Numbered from the stretch's first letter, positions 36,357 to 45,847 are shown. The stretch is 64,000 bases of DNA from Tindallia californiensis (GCF_900107405.1 NZ_FNPV01000003.1:351580-415579), one strand, 5' to 3'. Notes: generated from the sequence alone by a model not told the origin. Translations and numbers: made by a program.

Positions 36357-37829
36357 TTATTTTCCTCCTAATGATATATTTTTATTTTGTAATGCTTGCA
36401 TCACTTGTTGACAAATCTGATCAATATCTACCGTTGCATCTGCTTGCCTTTGTGCTTTGGTTCCCAAAGACTGGTTCATCTCTAAATCATAAGCCATCCA
36501 CCGGACATTTAATAAATGGAGTGGCGTGACATTATCACTGGTTGCACTGCCGCCTACCGTTCCACAACCCAAAGTCAGTGAAGGTGCCAGTCCCGTAGAT
36601 AAACCAACGGCTCCATGAGTAGAGGGTGTATTGACTAAAAACCGCGAAACCGGTTTTTCCAACGCAAAAGCCTGGATCACTTTCTCATCACGGGAGTGTA
36701 TGACTAAGGTATGGCCTAACCCTCCATTTTCAAGAAGTTGATAAGATAAAGAGCATCCTTCTTTCCAATCTTTCACCACATAAAAACCCATCAATTGAGT
36801 TAATTTTTCTTTCGAAAAAGGATATTCTTTTCCAACGCCCGGCTCATCGCTCAGTAAAAGCGTTGTGCCCTGTGGTATTTCAATGCCTACCAAGTTTGCA
36901 ATATAGGCAGCCGAACGGCCTACAATGGCTGGATTCATAGCACCGTTAGGTCGCTCCATAATTCTTTTTACTTTTTCCAAGGCTTCTCCGGTTAAAAAGT
37001 ATCCACCACGCTGAGTTACGGCTTTCCTGACGTCCTGCTCAATAGGAGCATCTACTACGATAGCTTGTTCAGAGGCACAAACCGTTCCATAATCGAAGTT
37101 CTTGGAACGAAAGATTTTTTCTACCGCATCTTCGATATCCGCACTTCTTTCAATAAAAGCTGGCACATTTCCAGGGCCTACACCAAGAGCCGGTGTTCCG
37201 GAACTGTAAGCCGCCTTTACCATAGCGGTGCCTCCTGTAGCCAGAATCATATTAATGTCTTTGTGCTTCATGAGTGCTTCGGTTGCTTCCATGGTTGGTT
37301 TTGTAATGCAACTTATCAAATCTCTGGAAACACCGGCTTTTTCCAAGGCATCCTGAAGAACTCTAACGGTTTCAGTAATGCAGTTAAGCGCGGACGGATG
37401 AGGACTGACAATTAAAGCATTTCCTGCTTTTATCGAAATCAACGCCTTGTAAAGTACCGTAGAGGTAGGATTGGTAGACGGAATTAACCCGGCGATCAAC
37501 CCCATAGGAACGCCTATTTTCACTACCTTTTTTTCAGTAATGCTTTCCATAATTCCAATGGTTTTCATGGATTTAATGGATTCCCATAAGTCTTTACTGG
37601 CTAAGATGTTTTTAGCCATCTTATCTTCCCATTTTCCAAATCCAGTCTCTTCATTGGCCAGCTTTCCTAAGGCTTCGGCATGATCATAGCCGGCCAGGTA
37701 CAACTGTTCGGTAACCCGATCAATTTGATTCTGATCCAAAGCCGCCAACTGCTTTTGAGCTTTTTTTGCACGTTCTACTAAGTTGCGCACTTCTTGAATA
37801 GAAGCTAAATCCCTATCAAGAATCATCAT
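36357..37829 (-). CDS. eutE: Acylating acetaldehyde dehydrogenase EutE
   Basis: A 490-aa aldehyde dehydrogenase-fold enzyme converting acetaldehyde, NAD and CoA to acetyl-CoA. The catalytic cysteine is in [13 protein letters not shown] and the nucleotide-binding segment in [15 protein letters not shown]. The C-terminal ~20 residues ([17 protein letters not shown]) form an amphipathic helix set off by a linker, likely the encapsulation peptide. The start overlaps the end of the upstream BMC gene by 14 bases; an ATG at 37826 is also possible. Confidence 0.95.
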   Translation of the reverse strand: MMILDRDLASIQEVRNLVERAKKAQKQLAALDQNQIDRVTEQLYLAGYDHAEALGKLANEETGFGKWEDKMAKNILASKDLWESIKSMKTIGIMESITEKKVVKIGVPMGLIAGLIPSTNPTSTVLYKALISIKAGNALIVSPHPSALNCITETVRVLQDALEKAGVSRDLISCITKPTMEATEALMKHKDINMILATGGTAMVKAAYSSGTPALGVGPGNVPAFIERSADIEDAVEKIFRSKNFDYGTVCASEQAIVVDAPIEQDVRKAVTQRGGYFLTGEALEKVKRIMERPNGAMNPAIVGRSAAYIANLVGIEIPQGTTLLLSDEPGVGKEYPFSKEKLTQLMGFYVVKDWKEGCSLSYQLLENGGLGHTLVIHSRDEKVIQAFALEKPVSRFLVNTPSTHGAVGLSTGLAPSLTLGCGTVGGSATSDNVTPLHLLNVRWMAYDLEMNQSLGTKAQRQADATVDIDQICQQVMQALQNKNISLGGK

Positions 37830-38391
37830 GATCCCCTCCTTTCATATGATGCCTTATGGCATTCACCAGTTGATATTTACTGGCATTTTGTATCCGACGA
37901 CCGTCAGCCGGTGTAATCCCCAACTTTCTGGCTATTTCCCGGAGAGATGCCACCTTTAATTCATCAATACCGCCTTTTTCAAAGACAGCATAGTTTTCGC
38001 CTTTCAATGAAACATAGGCGGACTCTTTGGTGGGCTCTTTGCTGTCTTCCGGCGCCGGCGTTTCTACTTCTTCCTTTTCTATTTCTTCCTTTTTCGCTTC
38101 TTCCTTTTCTGGTTGCTTTTCTTCGATCACTAACATAGCTCCTACTTCCGGCGTGATTCTCGGAATCACATGGCTGGTAACTGATATTCCCAGTTTTTTC
38201 ACCGCTGCTTCGCCAGCTTCGATGGCGGCTTTTATAGCCCCTACATCTCCTTCAAAAGAAAGAGTCACCAATCCTCCGGAAGGACAATTTTTCGAAACTA
38301 GTGTTACCGATGCTGCTTTTAATGCCGCATCCGCTCCTACGTAAGCACCAAGAGCTCCGTAGGTTTCCAATAATCCCATTGATGTTCTCAT
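37816..38391 (-). CDS. BMC shell protein with C-terminal SAP/Rho_N-like domain
   Basis: A 191-aa protein. Residues 1-90 are a BMC-H domain (MGLLETYGALGAYVGADAALKAASV...IPRITPEVG). A Glu/Lys-rich linker (about 92-125) leads to a C-terminal helical module (ELKVASLREIARKLG...ASKYQLVNAIRHHM) resembling SAP or Rho N-terminal nucleic-acid-binding folds. It occupies the place of EutK, which in enterobacteria carries a different C-terminal helix-turn-helix. The ATG at 38391 is chosen because AGGTGAAGG precedes it. Nucleic acid binding is inferred only. Confidence 0.85.
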   Translation of the reverse strand: MRTSMGLLETYGALGAYVGADAALKAASVTLVSKNCPSGGLVTLSFEGDVGAIKAAIEAGEAAVKKLGISVTSHVIPRITPEVGAMLVIEEKQPEKEEAKKEEIEKEEVETPAPEDSKEPTKESAYVSLKGENYAVFEKGGIDELKVASLREIARKLGITPADGRRIQNASKYQLVNAIRHHMKGGDHDDS

Positions 38392-38400
38392 TGCCTTCAC

Positions 38401-39054
38401 CTAATATTTCAAGGGTTGATCGGCTACCTGTATAACAGCGTCCGCAAAGGCTTCACAAGCCGCTTTACACGCTGATTGCGAACCTGTTAAAAGGCCACCG
38501 CCAAAGTTGGTTTCTGAGGGAGGGCCGAAAAAAGTAACTAGCTTCACATCGGCGGCTTTCAATGCCGCATCCATGGCATACATAGCTTCGATGGGAGGAG
38601 CAATCAAGTAAGCCAGTGGCTCACCTTCCTGTATGTTAGCCGTTTCTGAAAGATAGCTGCCGGTTCGGGAGACACAATGGGCATAATAGGCAATGGAATC
38701 ATCTTCATTAGCACTATAGAAGCATGCATCCCCTTCAATAAAGTCGATGGCCGCATTTAAGCCACTTTTCACTTCTGCCGGACTGGGACCGGAAATAATT
38801 CCGATGAATTCACCCGCCAATTTTGTGCTGGCATTCGCCGCACCGCCATAAAATGATTTTGCATAGACTACATTGATTTCTGCTTTTTTGGTTGCTTCAT
38901 CCAGTGCTGTATAACCTACATCATCGCAATCCGTTGTAATCATACCAATGGCTCGATGGGCATCTTTCACCCCCAGATTTTTACGCATTTCTTCATCGAC
39001 ATTTGAAATCATTTTGACACTTAAAACATTGACTTTAATCGGATCGTATCGCAT
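38401..39054 (-). CDS. eutL: Tandem-BMC shell protein EutL
   Basis: A 217-aa EutL homologue with two circularly permuted BMC domains (for example DDVGYTALDEATKKAEINVVYAKSFYGGA and MYAMDAALKAADVKLVTFFGPPSETNFGGG). EutL trimers have a gated central pore. The start has AGGAGG upstream, and it is ten bases from eutC. Confidence 0.96.
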   Translation of the reverse strand: MRYDPIKVNVLSVKMISNVDEEMRKNLGVKDAHRAIGMITTDCDDVGYTALDEATKKAEINVVYAKSFYGGAANASTKLAGEFIGIISGPSPAEVKSGLNAAIDFIEGDACFYSANEDDSIAYYAHCVSRTGSYLSETANIQEGEPLAYLIAPPIEAMYAMDAALKAADVKLVTFFGPPSETNFGGGLLTGSQSACKAACEAFADAVIQVADQPLKY

Positions 39055-39063
39055 GGTAACCTC

Positions 39064-39960
39064 CTATAATTTTAAATCCACGCCACTTTTTTTCTCATGA
39101 AGGATTTTTTGAATAATCTCGGCAATATGTGCTCCTGCTTCCACCGCAGGCGTACCACTTTGATGAATATTACTGATCACTGTTCTGCTGGACTCTGGAT
39201 TTCCCACTTTGCCCTGGTAAATCATATAGCAGCTCATGGATTCTCCTGTGGCAAGCCCAGGTCTTTCTCCTATTAAAACAGCTGTGACCTGTGCACCCGT
39301 AAGTTCTGACACCTGATCCATGGATGGCACCCGTCCATATTTAAGGAAAAAGGGTACTCCCATTTGAATGCCTTGATTTTTCAGCCCCATTTCAATGGTT
39401 TTCAGAGCATCTACGGCGTTTGTTTCAATAGCTGTTGAAGACAATCCATCCGCTACATACACCTGAACGGTAGGTGGAGTTGCATTAAGCTTTCGTAAGG
39501 CTTCTACCGATTCTTCATCCAGTTTTCTTCCTAAGTCTGGTCTGGTCAGATATTCATCTTTATCCGCTACAAGGGTTTGAAGTTTTTGCCATCCATTGGC
39601 TTCGATTAATTCATCACAAACATCGGTAAAAACAGCGTCCTGAGCCACCGCATGATCTGCCCGAAACCTTAAATACGTCGGCGTTGTATAACGGGGACCT
39701 GCCCGCCAAATACCAACTCTGGCTGGCGTTGACTTTTTATAATTGGCGTAGGCTTCTTTGTTTTCCGGATCAGGAACCACTAAATAGTCTTCTATCCGGT
39801 AACCGGTCACGCTGTCTTTTTCCTTAATGGTTTCAGGAATTTCTGTCATTACTGGCTGAACCGGTGCTGAGGAATGACTTTCTTCCCGACCTGGTTCTTT
39901 GCTTAACTGATGTTCCCGAATTACTTCTTCAATAATGGATTTTAATTGATTTTCGTTCAT
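39064..39960 (-). CDS. eutC: Ethanolamine ammonia-lyase small subunit EutC
   Basis: A 298-aa small subunit of the adenosylcobalamin-dependent lyase that splits ethanolamine into acetaldehyde and ammonia. Typical segments are RVGIWRAGPRYTT, YVADGLSSTAIETNA and IGERPGLATGESMSCYM. The N-terminal ~20 residues (NENQLKSIIEEVIREHQL) form a targeting-type helix. The ATG at 39960 follows a GGTGG site; the GTG at 39972 is an alternative. Confidence 0.97.
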   Translation of the reverse strand: MNENQLKSIIEEVIREHQLSKEPGREESHSSAPVQPVMTEIPETIKEKDSVTGYRIEDYLVVPDPENKEAYANYKKSTPARVGIWRAGPRYTTPTYLRFRADHAVAQDAVFTDVCDELIEANGWQKLQTLVADKDEYLTRPDLGRKLDEESVEALRKLNATPPTVQVYVADGLSSTAIETNAVDALKTIEMGLKNQGIQMGVPFFLKYGRVPSMDQVSELTGAQVTAVLIGERPGLATGESMSCYMIYQGKVGNPESSRTVISNIHQSGTPAVEAGAHIAEIIQKILHEKKSGVDLKL

Positions 39961-39976
39961 TGTTAACACCACCTTT

Positions 39977-41341
39977 CTATTTCATAAAAATAGATGCATC
40001 GCCAGCTCGTTTAGTCAACTTACCGTCTTTAACAATTTCCATTCGTTCCAGCCATTCTCCAAAAGCTTTAATAGGCTTTTTCCCGCTGATACTTCTTAAG
40101 CTGTGCGCGTCATGATAACCGGTACATTGGTAGTTAAGCATAATATCATCCCCTGCGGGTATGGCCATAAAGTAGTTGCATCCGGCCATCGTCAGTAATA
40201 CCGCTAAGTTTTCAATGTCGTTCTGATCTGTTTTCATATGGTTGGTGTAGCATGCATCGACTCCCATTGGCAATCCATGGAGTTTTCCCATAAAGTGATC
40301 TTCTAAACCGGCTCGTGTTACTTGTTTGCTGTCATAAAGATATTCCGGTCCAATAAACCCAACCACCGTATTCACCAGAAAAGGCTTGAAATGGCGGGCT
40401 AATCCATAGCATCTGGATTCCATGGTTACCTGATCGGTATCATGATGCGCTTCACTGGACAGCTCAGATCCCTGCCCTGTTTCAAAGTAAAAATAGTTTG
40501 GCCCGGTGGCTGTACTATGTTTTTTCATTAAGGATTCTGCCTGCCGAAGCGTATCCACCGTAAATCCAAAAGCTTCATTTCCCTTTTGAGATCCAGCAAT
40601 GGATTGAAACATTAAGTCTGCCGGTGCACCTTTTTCAATGGCTCCCATTTGCGTGGTCACATGGGCCAATACACAGGTTTGTGTCGGTATCTCCCATTTT
40701 CTTTTAAACTCATCGAACATTTTCAAAATGTTTCCAACACTTTCTACGGTGTCAATCACCGGATTCAGTCCTAGTACAGCATCTCCCACTCCGTAGGAAA
40801 CACCTTCCATCAAGGACACCATAATGCCATCTAAATTGTCGGTGGTATGATTTGGCTGCAATCGGAAAGAGAGGGTTCCCGGTTCTCCGATGGTGGTATT
40901 GCAATGAGCCGTTACAATCATCTTTTGGGCTCCCAACACCAAATCCATATTGCTCATTAATTTGGTTACCGCTGCAATCATTTCGGAAGTAAGGCCACGA
41001 GAAACACGTCGTATCATATCATTGGTCGTGTCTTCATCCAGAATCCATTCTCTCAGATCAGCCACCGTCCACTCCTTAATCTCTTCATAAATGGGCATGC
41101 TGAGATCATCGTAAATTAAACGGGTCACTTCATCTTCGTCGTAGGGAACGGACGGGTGATGATACAGGGTTTCTAAGGTCAGCTGGCTTAACACTTCTTT
41201 CGCCGCCACTCGTTCGGTCATCGTTTCCGCTATAATTCCTGCCAGTGCATCTCCTGATTTTTCTTCATTGGCTTTTGCCATCACTTCTTTCACACTTTTG
41301 AACAGGTACTGCTGTCCAAACAAAGATGTTCCTAATCTCAT
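39977..41341 (-). CDS. eutB: Ethanolamine ammonia-lyase large subunit EutB
   Basis: A 454-aa catalytic subunit forming the TIM barrel that holds ethanolamine and adenosylcobalamin. Recognisable stretches include GDALAGIIAETMTERVAAKEVL near the N-terminus, the LSFRLQPNHTTDNLDGI segment and CYTNHMKTDQNDIENL. Length is normal. AGGAGG precedes the start; eutC follows. Confidence 0.97.
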   Translation of the reverse strand: MRLGTSLFGQQYLFKSVKEVMAKANEEKSGDALAGIIAETMTERVAAKEVLSQLTLETLYHHPSVPYDEDEVTRLIYDDLSMPIYEEIKEWTVADLREWILDEDTTNDMIRRVSRGLTSEMIAAVTKLMSNMDLVLGAQKMIVTAHCNTTIGEPGTLSFRLQPNHTTDNLDGIMVSLMEGVSYGVGDAVLGLNPVIDTVESVGNILKMFDEFKRKWEIPTQTCVLAHVTTQMGAIEKGAPADLMFQSIAGSQKGNEAFGFTVDTLRQAESLMKKHSTATGPNYFYFETGQGSELSSEAHHDTDQVTMESRCYGLARHFKPFLVNTVVGFIGPEYLYDSKQVTRAGLEDHFMGKLHGLPMGVDACYTNHMKTDQNDIENLAVLLTMAGCNYFMAIPAGDDIMLNYQCTGYHDAHSLRSISGKKPIKAFGEWLERMEIVKDGKLTKRAGDASIFMK

Positions 41342-41370
41342 TCAACCTAACCTCCTATTCTTTTCTTAGC

Positions 41371-42807
41371 CTAGTAACCAAAAAGTAAGGTTTTGATTAC
41401 AATCGGCACTACTTGCCCCTGTGCAATGGGAACTCCTATGTCAATATAATCTCCATTGTCCGCATTAATTGAATCGATACAGATCAGCCCTTGCCCTTTG
41501 GGAATCATGCTTCGCAGGCAAAGCCCCAGCGACTTACCGAAGTCACTTTCCAGGATTACTACTAAGGGGTGATCCGATCCATTAATTTTTTCACTGACCA
41601 TGGCGATATCCTTGGCTAAGGCTTGGATTTCATTAAAGCCGTAACCTCGTTGACCTCTGATTCCTAATGCAACCAAAGAGGTATCGCCTTGTTTTTGAAT
41701 CCACTCCATTTTTTCACTCATTTTTTGCTGTCGATCAGCCGACGGTAATGCTTCTTCTTCCTCATCCAGTTTGATAAGCGGTATATTCTTTAAGGGCAAT
41801 AATTCTCCGTCATAATGAACCGTACTGCCACTAACATCTGTACTATGATTGCCGGCACCCACCACCGTTGCTCCTATGGTTTCCGAGCCGTAAAGGATCT
41901 GATGGTTTGTTTCGGATGCTGACTGAGCAATGGCATTTCCCAAAAGGATGCCTATATCTCCGTATCTCAACCAGTCGTCTTCCTCAGGGTTTGCAGAGGC
42001 TACGCAATCAGCAACGCCGCCAGATAAAAAAGCTTTGTCAATGGAATGGTTTTTTCTTAAACCATGATCTGTAATAAGTAGTTCTTGTATAGGAGAACGG
42101 GTGTCAGCATTCATAATTTCTACGATGGTTTCGGCCATTCCCTGACAAAATTGCTTTAAGGCTGTCATCGAAGGTCTTTTTCCTAAAGCTATTTCTAAGC
42201 CTAAATGTTTGATCAGAGCCTCCGCCTTTTGAGAAGTATAGGTAATGTGTTGATCTTCTGAAAATTGAATAAGCCTTCCACCAATGTCATAACAAGCCGT
42301 ATCGATTAATTTTCCATTTTGAAATACAGCTACATTGGTTGTCCCTCCTCCAATATCAAGATTCATTACCGTTGCATTGTGTTCTTTTGAGTAATCACAG
42401 GCTCCAGAACCCTTTCCGGCCAACACGCCTTCCAAATCTGGCCCGGCTGTGGCTACTACAAAATCTCCGGCAAAGCCACTGAGCATGGTAAGTACCTGCT
42501 CCGCATTTTCTTTTCTTGCTGTCTCTCCGGTGATGATAATGGCTCCTGTATCTACTTCCTCCGGTTTCATTTTTCCTTGTTGATATTCCTTAGCAACGAT
42601 GTCTTTCAATGCAGCTGCATCAATCACCTCAGCACTGATTAGTGGAGTAAAATATATTTCACTACGATAGATCACTTCCTTATGGGTAATTTGAACGGTA
42701 GGAACGGTCCAGGCAGCCGCTGTATTTTCTACGGTTATCCTGGAAAAAACCAATTGAGTCGTGCTGGTACCGACATCGATCCCAACACTTTTTAGCTGTT
42801 GTGCCAC
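41371..42807 (-). CDS. eutA: Ethanolamine ammonia-lyase reactivating factor EutA
   Basis: A 478-aa actin/Hsp70-fold ATPase (GIDVGTSTTQLVFSR; DIGGGTTNVAVFQNG) that removes damaged cobalamin from EutBC. GTG start with AAAGGAG upstream. The leader of about 110 bases between eutW and eutA contains the EutV-type dual hairpin and terminator, so eutA and everything downstream depend on antitermination. Confidence 0.95.
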   Translation of the reverse strand: MAQQLKSVGIDVGTSTTQLVFSRITVENTAAAWTVPTVQITHKEVIYRSEIYFTPLISAEVIDAAALKDIVAKEYQQGKMKPEEVDTGAIIITGETARKENAEQVLTMLSGFAGDFVVATAGPDLEGVLAGKGSGACDYSKEHNATVMNLDIGGGTTNVAVFQNGKLIDTACYDIGGRLIQFSEDQHITYTSQKAEALIKHLGLEIALGKRPSMTALKQFCQGMAETIVEIMNADTRSPIQELLITDHGLRKNHSIDKAFLSGGVADCVASANPEEDDWLRYGDIGILLGNAIAQSASETNHQILYGSETIGATVVGAGNHSTDVSGSTVHYDGELLPLKNIPLIKLDEEEEALPSADRQQKMSEKMEWIQKQGDTSLVALGIRGQRGYGFNEIQALAKDIAMVSEKINGSDHPLVVILESDFGKSLGLCLRSMIPKGQGLICIDSINADNGDYIDIGVPIAQGQVVPIVIKTLLFGY

Positions 42808-42824
42808 CGCAAAATCTCCTTTGC

Positions 42825-42874
42825 AAAAAAATAACGTTAAAAAACTCTCTTGCTGTTCAAGAGTTTTTTAACGT
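42825..42874 (-). terminator. Attenuating terminator upstream of eutA
   Basis: The minus strand has ACGTTAAAAAACTCT and AGAGTTTTTTAACGT (15 bp, perfect) around an 11-base loop, followed by ATTTTTTT. The left arm overlaps the second antiterminator hairpin at 42866-42885, so the structures are mutually exclusive. Confidence 0.92.
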
Positions 42875-42912
42875 CTTTGTTAAAATACATTCAGTATACA
42901 TCATTGTATGCT
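42866..42912 (-). promoter_or_regulatory. EutV (ANTAR) dual-hairpin antiterminator, eutA leader
   Basis: Hairpin 1 (42893-42912) is AGCATAC-AATGAT-GTATACT. Hairpin 2 (42866-42885) is TTTTAAC-AAAGAC-GTTAAAA. Both have hexaloops with A1 and G4, and a 7-base linker (GAATGTA) separates them. This is the known ANTAR target pattern; hairpin 2 overlaps the terminator stem. Confidence 0.9.
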
Positions 42913-42916
42913 GTTG

Positions 42917-44335
42917 TTATTCACTTGTCATCTTAAAGTCAAACATTGCCTTTGTTCCCCCTTCTGTGGAAACAAGGGTAAATCGGCCTTTTAGCTTTTC
43001 TTCCACCATGCTTTTAACAATACTTAGACCTAAGCTGCCGGAAGTACTGGTTTCGGCATCAAATCCAAAGCCATCATCTCTTACCACCACGCTGGAATAC
43101 ATAATACCCTTTTCAATATTGATCTCTATAAGGCCTTTTTCACGTTCCCGAAAAGCATATTTCATGCTATTCTGAACCAGTTCATTGACAATCAGCGCTA
43201 CCGTTGTTGCTAAGTCAGAACTTACTTGAAACCGACTGCCTGTAATCTTCAAGGATATCTCACAGTCCTCTTCCAGAGATCCAAAGGTATTAGATACGGC
43301 CCGTTCGATGATGGTACGAAGATCTACTTCGTCTACCCCGCTCTGAGCCAGAATTTCATGGGTAGCTGAAATGCTTATCACCCTGCTGATGCTGTCTTCC
43401 AAGGCTTGTTTTGCCTTTTGCGAGTCTGTTCGTCTGGACTGAAGCCTTAACAGACTGGCGATGGTCTGTAGATTATTTTTCACACGATGATGAATTTCTT
43501 TCATTGCCACAGACTTGGTAATCAATTTTCTTTCAATGTTTTTCTCTTCTGTGATGTCTTTCACAATCATTAATAAGCCACTGAAGTGATCCTTCTCATC
43601 TGATAAGGGAGCATATTTCACTTCCATCATCATATCTCCCCGCTTAATTTCCGAGGTTTTCAGATGGATTGTCTCCGCCAACTCCTTAAACCGACTTCCA
43701 TCCAGAGCCAGATTATCAAAAGGAATACCTACCAGTTCTTCCTGATACCCTAAATAGCGGTACATCCGTGTTGCCACCGGGTTCATTTTCTGTGAAATGC
43801 CTTTGCCATTAAAGACAACAATTCCATCGTTCAGATAAGGCTGTAGTAAAATATCTTCCTGTAAGGTGTCCACCAAGGTCTCCGTTAGCTGTTCCGTGGT
43901 TTCCGTCAACATTTTCATCTGAGCATTTTCTTTTTCAGCCTGAGAAATGTCATTTTCCATAATTAAGCAGCCAATGGTCTCCTTTGCTTCATTAAAGATA
44001 GGTACCACATGTTGTCTTACCCGTTGTTCTTCTTGTGTGATCGCTCTTAAATCTCTGGTGGGCATGCCTATTTCCAATGTTCGGATCGCTGCCGGTTCAT
44101 GATGTCGGTATGCCAGTTCACCTACTACCGACCTCTGGTAGTTGGATTTTCCCTGACTTGGTTTCGCTTCCGCCACCACCACTGCCACCCCGGCTTCCCT
44201 GGTCATTACATCGATAAAGATGTCTCCACCAGACAAGTCGGCCATCAGTTGCAATTGTTCCGCTACTTTTTCCAGTTGTATGATATCGTTTTCATTTAAA
44301 CAGGTATGGGTTTCACATAATTGTCTTAGTTTCAT
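42917..44335 (-). CDS. eutW: Sensor histidine kinase EutW
   Basis: A 472-aa cytosolic kinase with an N-terminal sensor domain (about residues 1-150, ethanolamine sensing in characterised EutW), a PAS domain (about 165-275), and a HisKA_2/HATPase pair with the phospho-acceptor motif EIHHRVKNNLQTI (about 285). There is no membrane segment. The ATG at 44335 has AGAAGG upstream; the ATG at 44341 overlaps the eutV stop as ATGA and is an alternative start. Confidence 0.93.
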   Translation of the reverse strand: MKLRQLCETHTCLNENDIIQLEKVAEQLQLMADLSGGDIFIDVMTREAGVAVVVAEAKPSQGKSNYQRSVVGELAYRHHEPAAIRTLEIGMPTRDLRAITQEEQRVRQHVVPIFNEAKETIGCLIMENDISQAEKENAQMKMLTETTEQLTETLVDTLQEDILLQPYLNDGIVVFNGKGISQKMNPVATRMYRYLGYQEELVGIPFDNLALDGSRFKELAETIHLKTSEIKRGDMMMEVKYAPLSDEKDHFSGLLMIVKDITEEKNIERKLITKSVAMKEIHHRVKNNLQTIASLLRLQSRRTDSQKAKQALEDSISRVISISATHEILAQSGVDEVDLRTIIERAVSNTFGSLEEDCEISLKITGSRFQVSSDLATTVALIVNELVQNSMKYAFREREKGLIEINIEKGIMYSSVVVRDDGFGFDAETSTSGSLGLSIVKSMVEEKLKGRFTLVSTEGGTKAMFDFKMTSE

Positions 44336-44337
44336 AT

Positions 44338-44913
44338 TCATCCTTCTATGCTCATTAAAATAGTACTTGCTATTTCTTGCATGCTGCAACGTTTGTCCAT
44401 GCTCATTTTTCGAATATAATTATAGGCGGCTTCTTCTGACATCTCATTTTGTGACATTAAGGCACTTTTTGCCCGATCCACCAATACTCTTGCTTCCAAA
44501 CGTCTGGCCGTCTTTTCATGAGCTTTCTTAATGTCTTCAATTTCTCTTCCTCTATGCATCGCAATTTCTGCCGCCGGCAAGAGCGATTCTTTTGTCACTG
44601 GCTTTACAACATAGGACAAGACTCCCGCCTGCTTTGCCTTTTCTATGAAGGATTCGCTGCTGTAAGCAGTCAATAACAATACAGCTCCTGCTAAATTTTC
44701 CTGCGTTATTTTTTTTGCCGCAGTAATCCCATCCAGAAGAGGCATTTTCACATCCAGAATTGCCAGATCCGGTCTTTGCTTTTTACATATTTCCACAGCA
44801 TCAAATCCATCCGAAGCTTTGCCTACCACATCGTAGCCTGCTTCTTGCAGCATTTCTGCTACATCCATTCTTGTAATCGGTTCATCGTCAGCAATGACTA
44901 TCCTCTTACTCAT
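44338..44913 (-). CDS. eutV: ANTAR response regulator EutV
   Basis: A 191-aa antiterminator with a receiver domain (about residues 1-120; acidic pocket DDE, phospho-Asp in LAILDVKMP, conserved Thr and Lys in LLLTAYS and YVVKPV) and a C-terminal ANTAR RNA-binding domain (about 130-188, SEEAAYNYIRKMSMDKRCSMQEIA). Phosphorylated by EutW, it binds dual hexaloop hairpins such as those upstream of eutS and eutA. GGAGG precedes the start. Confidence 0.96.
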   Translation of the reverse strand: MSKRIVIADDEPITRMDVAEMLQEAGYDVVGKASDGFDAVEICKKQRPDLAILDVKMPLLDGITAAKKITQENLAGAVLLLTAYSSESFIEKAKQAGVLSYVVKPVTKESLLPAAEIAMHRGREIEDIKKAHEKTARRLEARVLVDRAKSALMSQNEMSEEAAYNYIRKMSMDKRCSMQEIASTILMSIEG

Positions 44914-44943
44914 ATTAACCTCCGATTTGTTGGGTGATTGTTT

Positions 44944-45366
44944 TTAAAGGATCTCGGCAACCTGCCCTATCCCTGCACCGGAATAGGCACTTACCTGATA
45001 AACAGTGGTTACTCCTGCTTTTCTCAGCCAACCTTCAGAGCGAACTACATCTGCTTCCGAATGATCCGTCTTGGTGATAATTCCCACTACTGATTGATTA
45101 AACATGCTGGCAAACTGTGGCGGAAAGTAGTTGTCTCTGGAGGTACTATCATGCACAAAAGCGACTATTTTCGCATCAAAAGATAAGGTAACAATGGCAT
45201 GATAATATCGTGGATTTTCCAGGTATTCACCTGGAGTGTCGATAATTTTCGGGTGATATTCTACGGCTTGGGTTTTTCGATACACCATTTCGTCATTGGA
45301 AAGTCGTTGAATTAAAGTGGTTTTACCTGATCCCTGAGTTCCAACCAGTATCATTGATTTTTTCAT
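44944..45366 (-). CDS. eutP: EutP P-loop protein
   Basis: A 140-aa GTPase-like protein (P-loop [35 protein letters not shown]). EutP has been reported to have acetate kinase activity in Salmonella and lies at the front of most eut operons. Its start overlaps the eutS stop by four bases (ATGA). Confidence 0.92.
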   Translation of the reverse strand: MKKSMILVGTQGSGKTTLIQRLSNDEMVYRKTQAVEYHPKIIDTPGEYLENPRYYHAIVTLSFDAKIVAFVHDSTSRDNYFPPQFASMFNQSVVGIITKTDHSEADVVRSEGWLRKAGVTTVYQVSAYSGAGIGQVAEIL

Positions 45367-45710
45367 GAGCGAGTCATGACGGTGGTTGTGAAGTGAAGTA
45401 CTTGCCCCAACATGTGAAGTACCTCCTGAATCGCTTCTTCCACGCTTCCTACATCGCCCACTAACACTAGAGATCCGCTAAATCGATCTAAAAACCCTAT
45501 GCGTACATCAGACGCTTTGGTAGCTACATCACCAGCAATGATCGCCCCCTCGCTCGGTGTAATGGTCAGAATTCCCACGGCACCTGTCTCACTTTCCACT
45601 AAACCCAGTTTCTGACATACATCTTCTCTTGGATTTGCAATTAAATGAGCTAATGTCACTTGTTTGCCAGGCACATATTCCTGTACCATTCTTTGCTTTT
45701 CATCCTGCAT
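45363..45710 (-). CDS. eutS: BMC shell protein EutS
   Basis: A 115-aa bent-hexamer shell protein ([19 protein letters not shown]...[23 protein letters not shown]). The start is the ATG at 45710, because the protein from there aligns with EutS of other bacteria and an AGGGGG site lies upstream. An in-frame ATG at 45782 would run through the leader terminator and is rejected. First gene of the operon. Confidence 0.94.
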   Translation of the reverse strand: MQDEKQRMVQEYVPGKQVTLAHLIANPREDVCQKLGLVESETGAVGILTITPSEGAIIAGDVATKASDVRIGFLDRFSGSLVLVGDVGSVEEAIQEVLHMLGQVLHFTTTVMTRS

Positions 45711-45726
45711 AACGACGCCCCCTACA

Positions 45727-45779
45727 CTAAAAAAGCTCGCAGTCCTCCCTTTGTAACGAAAAAAGGAAACTACAAGCTT
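45727..45779 (-). terminator. Attenuating terminator in eutS leader
   Basis: The minus strand AAGCTTGTAGTTTCC pairs (with several G-U) with GGACTGCGAGCTT, followed by TTTTTT, only 17 bases before the eutS start. The left arm overlaps the second hexaloop hairpin. Confidence 0.75.
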
Positions 45780-45810
45780 CATCGCTTATTATGTTCGTAC
45801 GCCGTTGTAC
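45772..45810 (-). promoter_or_regulatory. EutV (ANTAR) dual-hairpin antiterminator, eutS leader
   Basis: Hairpin 1 (45797-45810) is GTAC-AACGGC-GTAC; hairpin 2 (45772-45789) is ATAAGC-GATGAA-GCTTGT. The linker is 7 bases (GAACATA), the same length and beginning with the same GAA as in the eutA leader. G4 is kept in both loops; A1 is present in the first but is G in the second. Confidence 0.75.
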
Positions 45811-45818
45811 TGTTTTTG

Positions 45819-45847
45819 ATTATAGCACGACAAAAAGCATTATTCAA
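45819..45847 (-). promoter_or_regulatory. Sigma-A promoter of the eut operon
   Basis: The minus strand has TTGAAT, a 17-base spacer and TATAAT. Transcription would begin near 45812, just ahead of the dual hairpin. An AT-rich inverted repeat (CCAATTTTTTT ... AAAAAATTG) lies directly upstream at about 45847-45877. Confidence 0.82.

Noticed and set aside
45711-45782. Upstream in-frame start for eutS adding 24 residues
   Set aside because: The extension runs through the leader hairpins and terminator and is unlike EutS; a ribosome site and homologous start lie at 45710.
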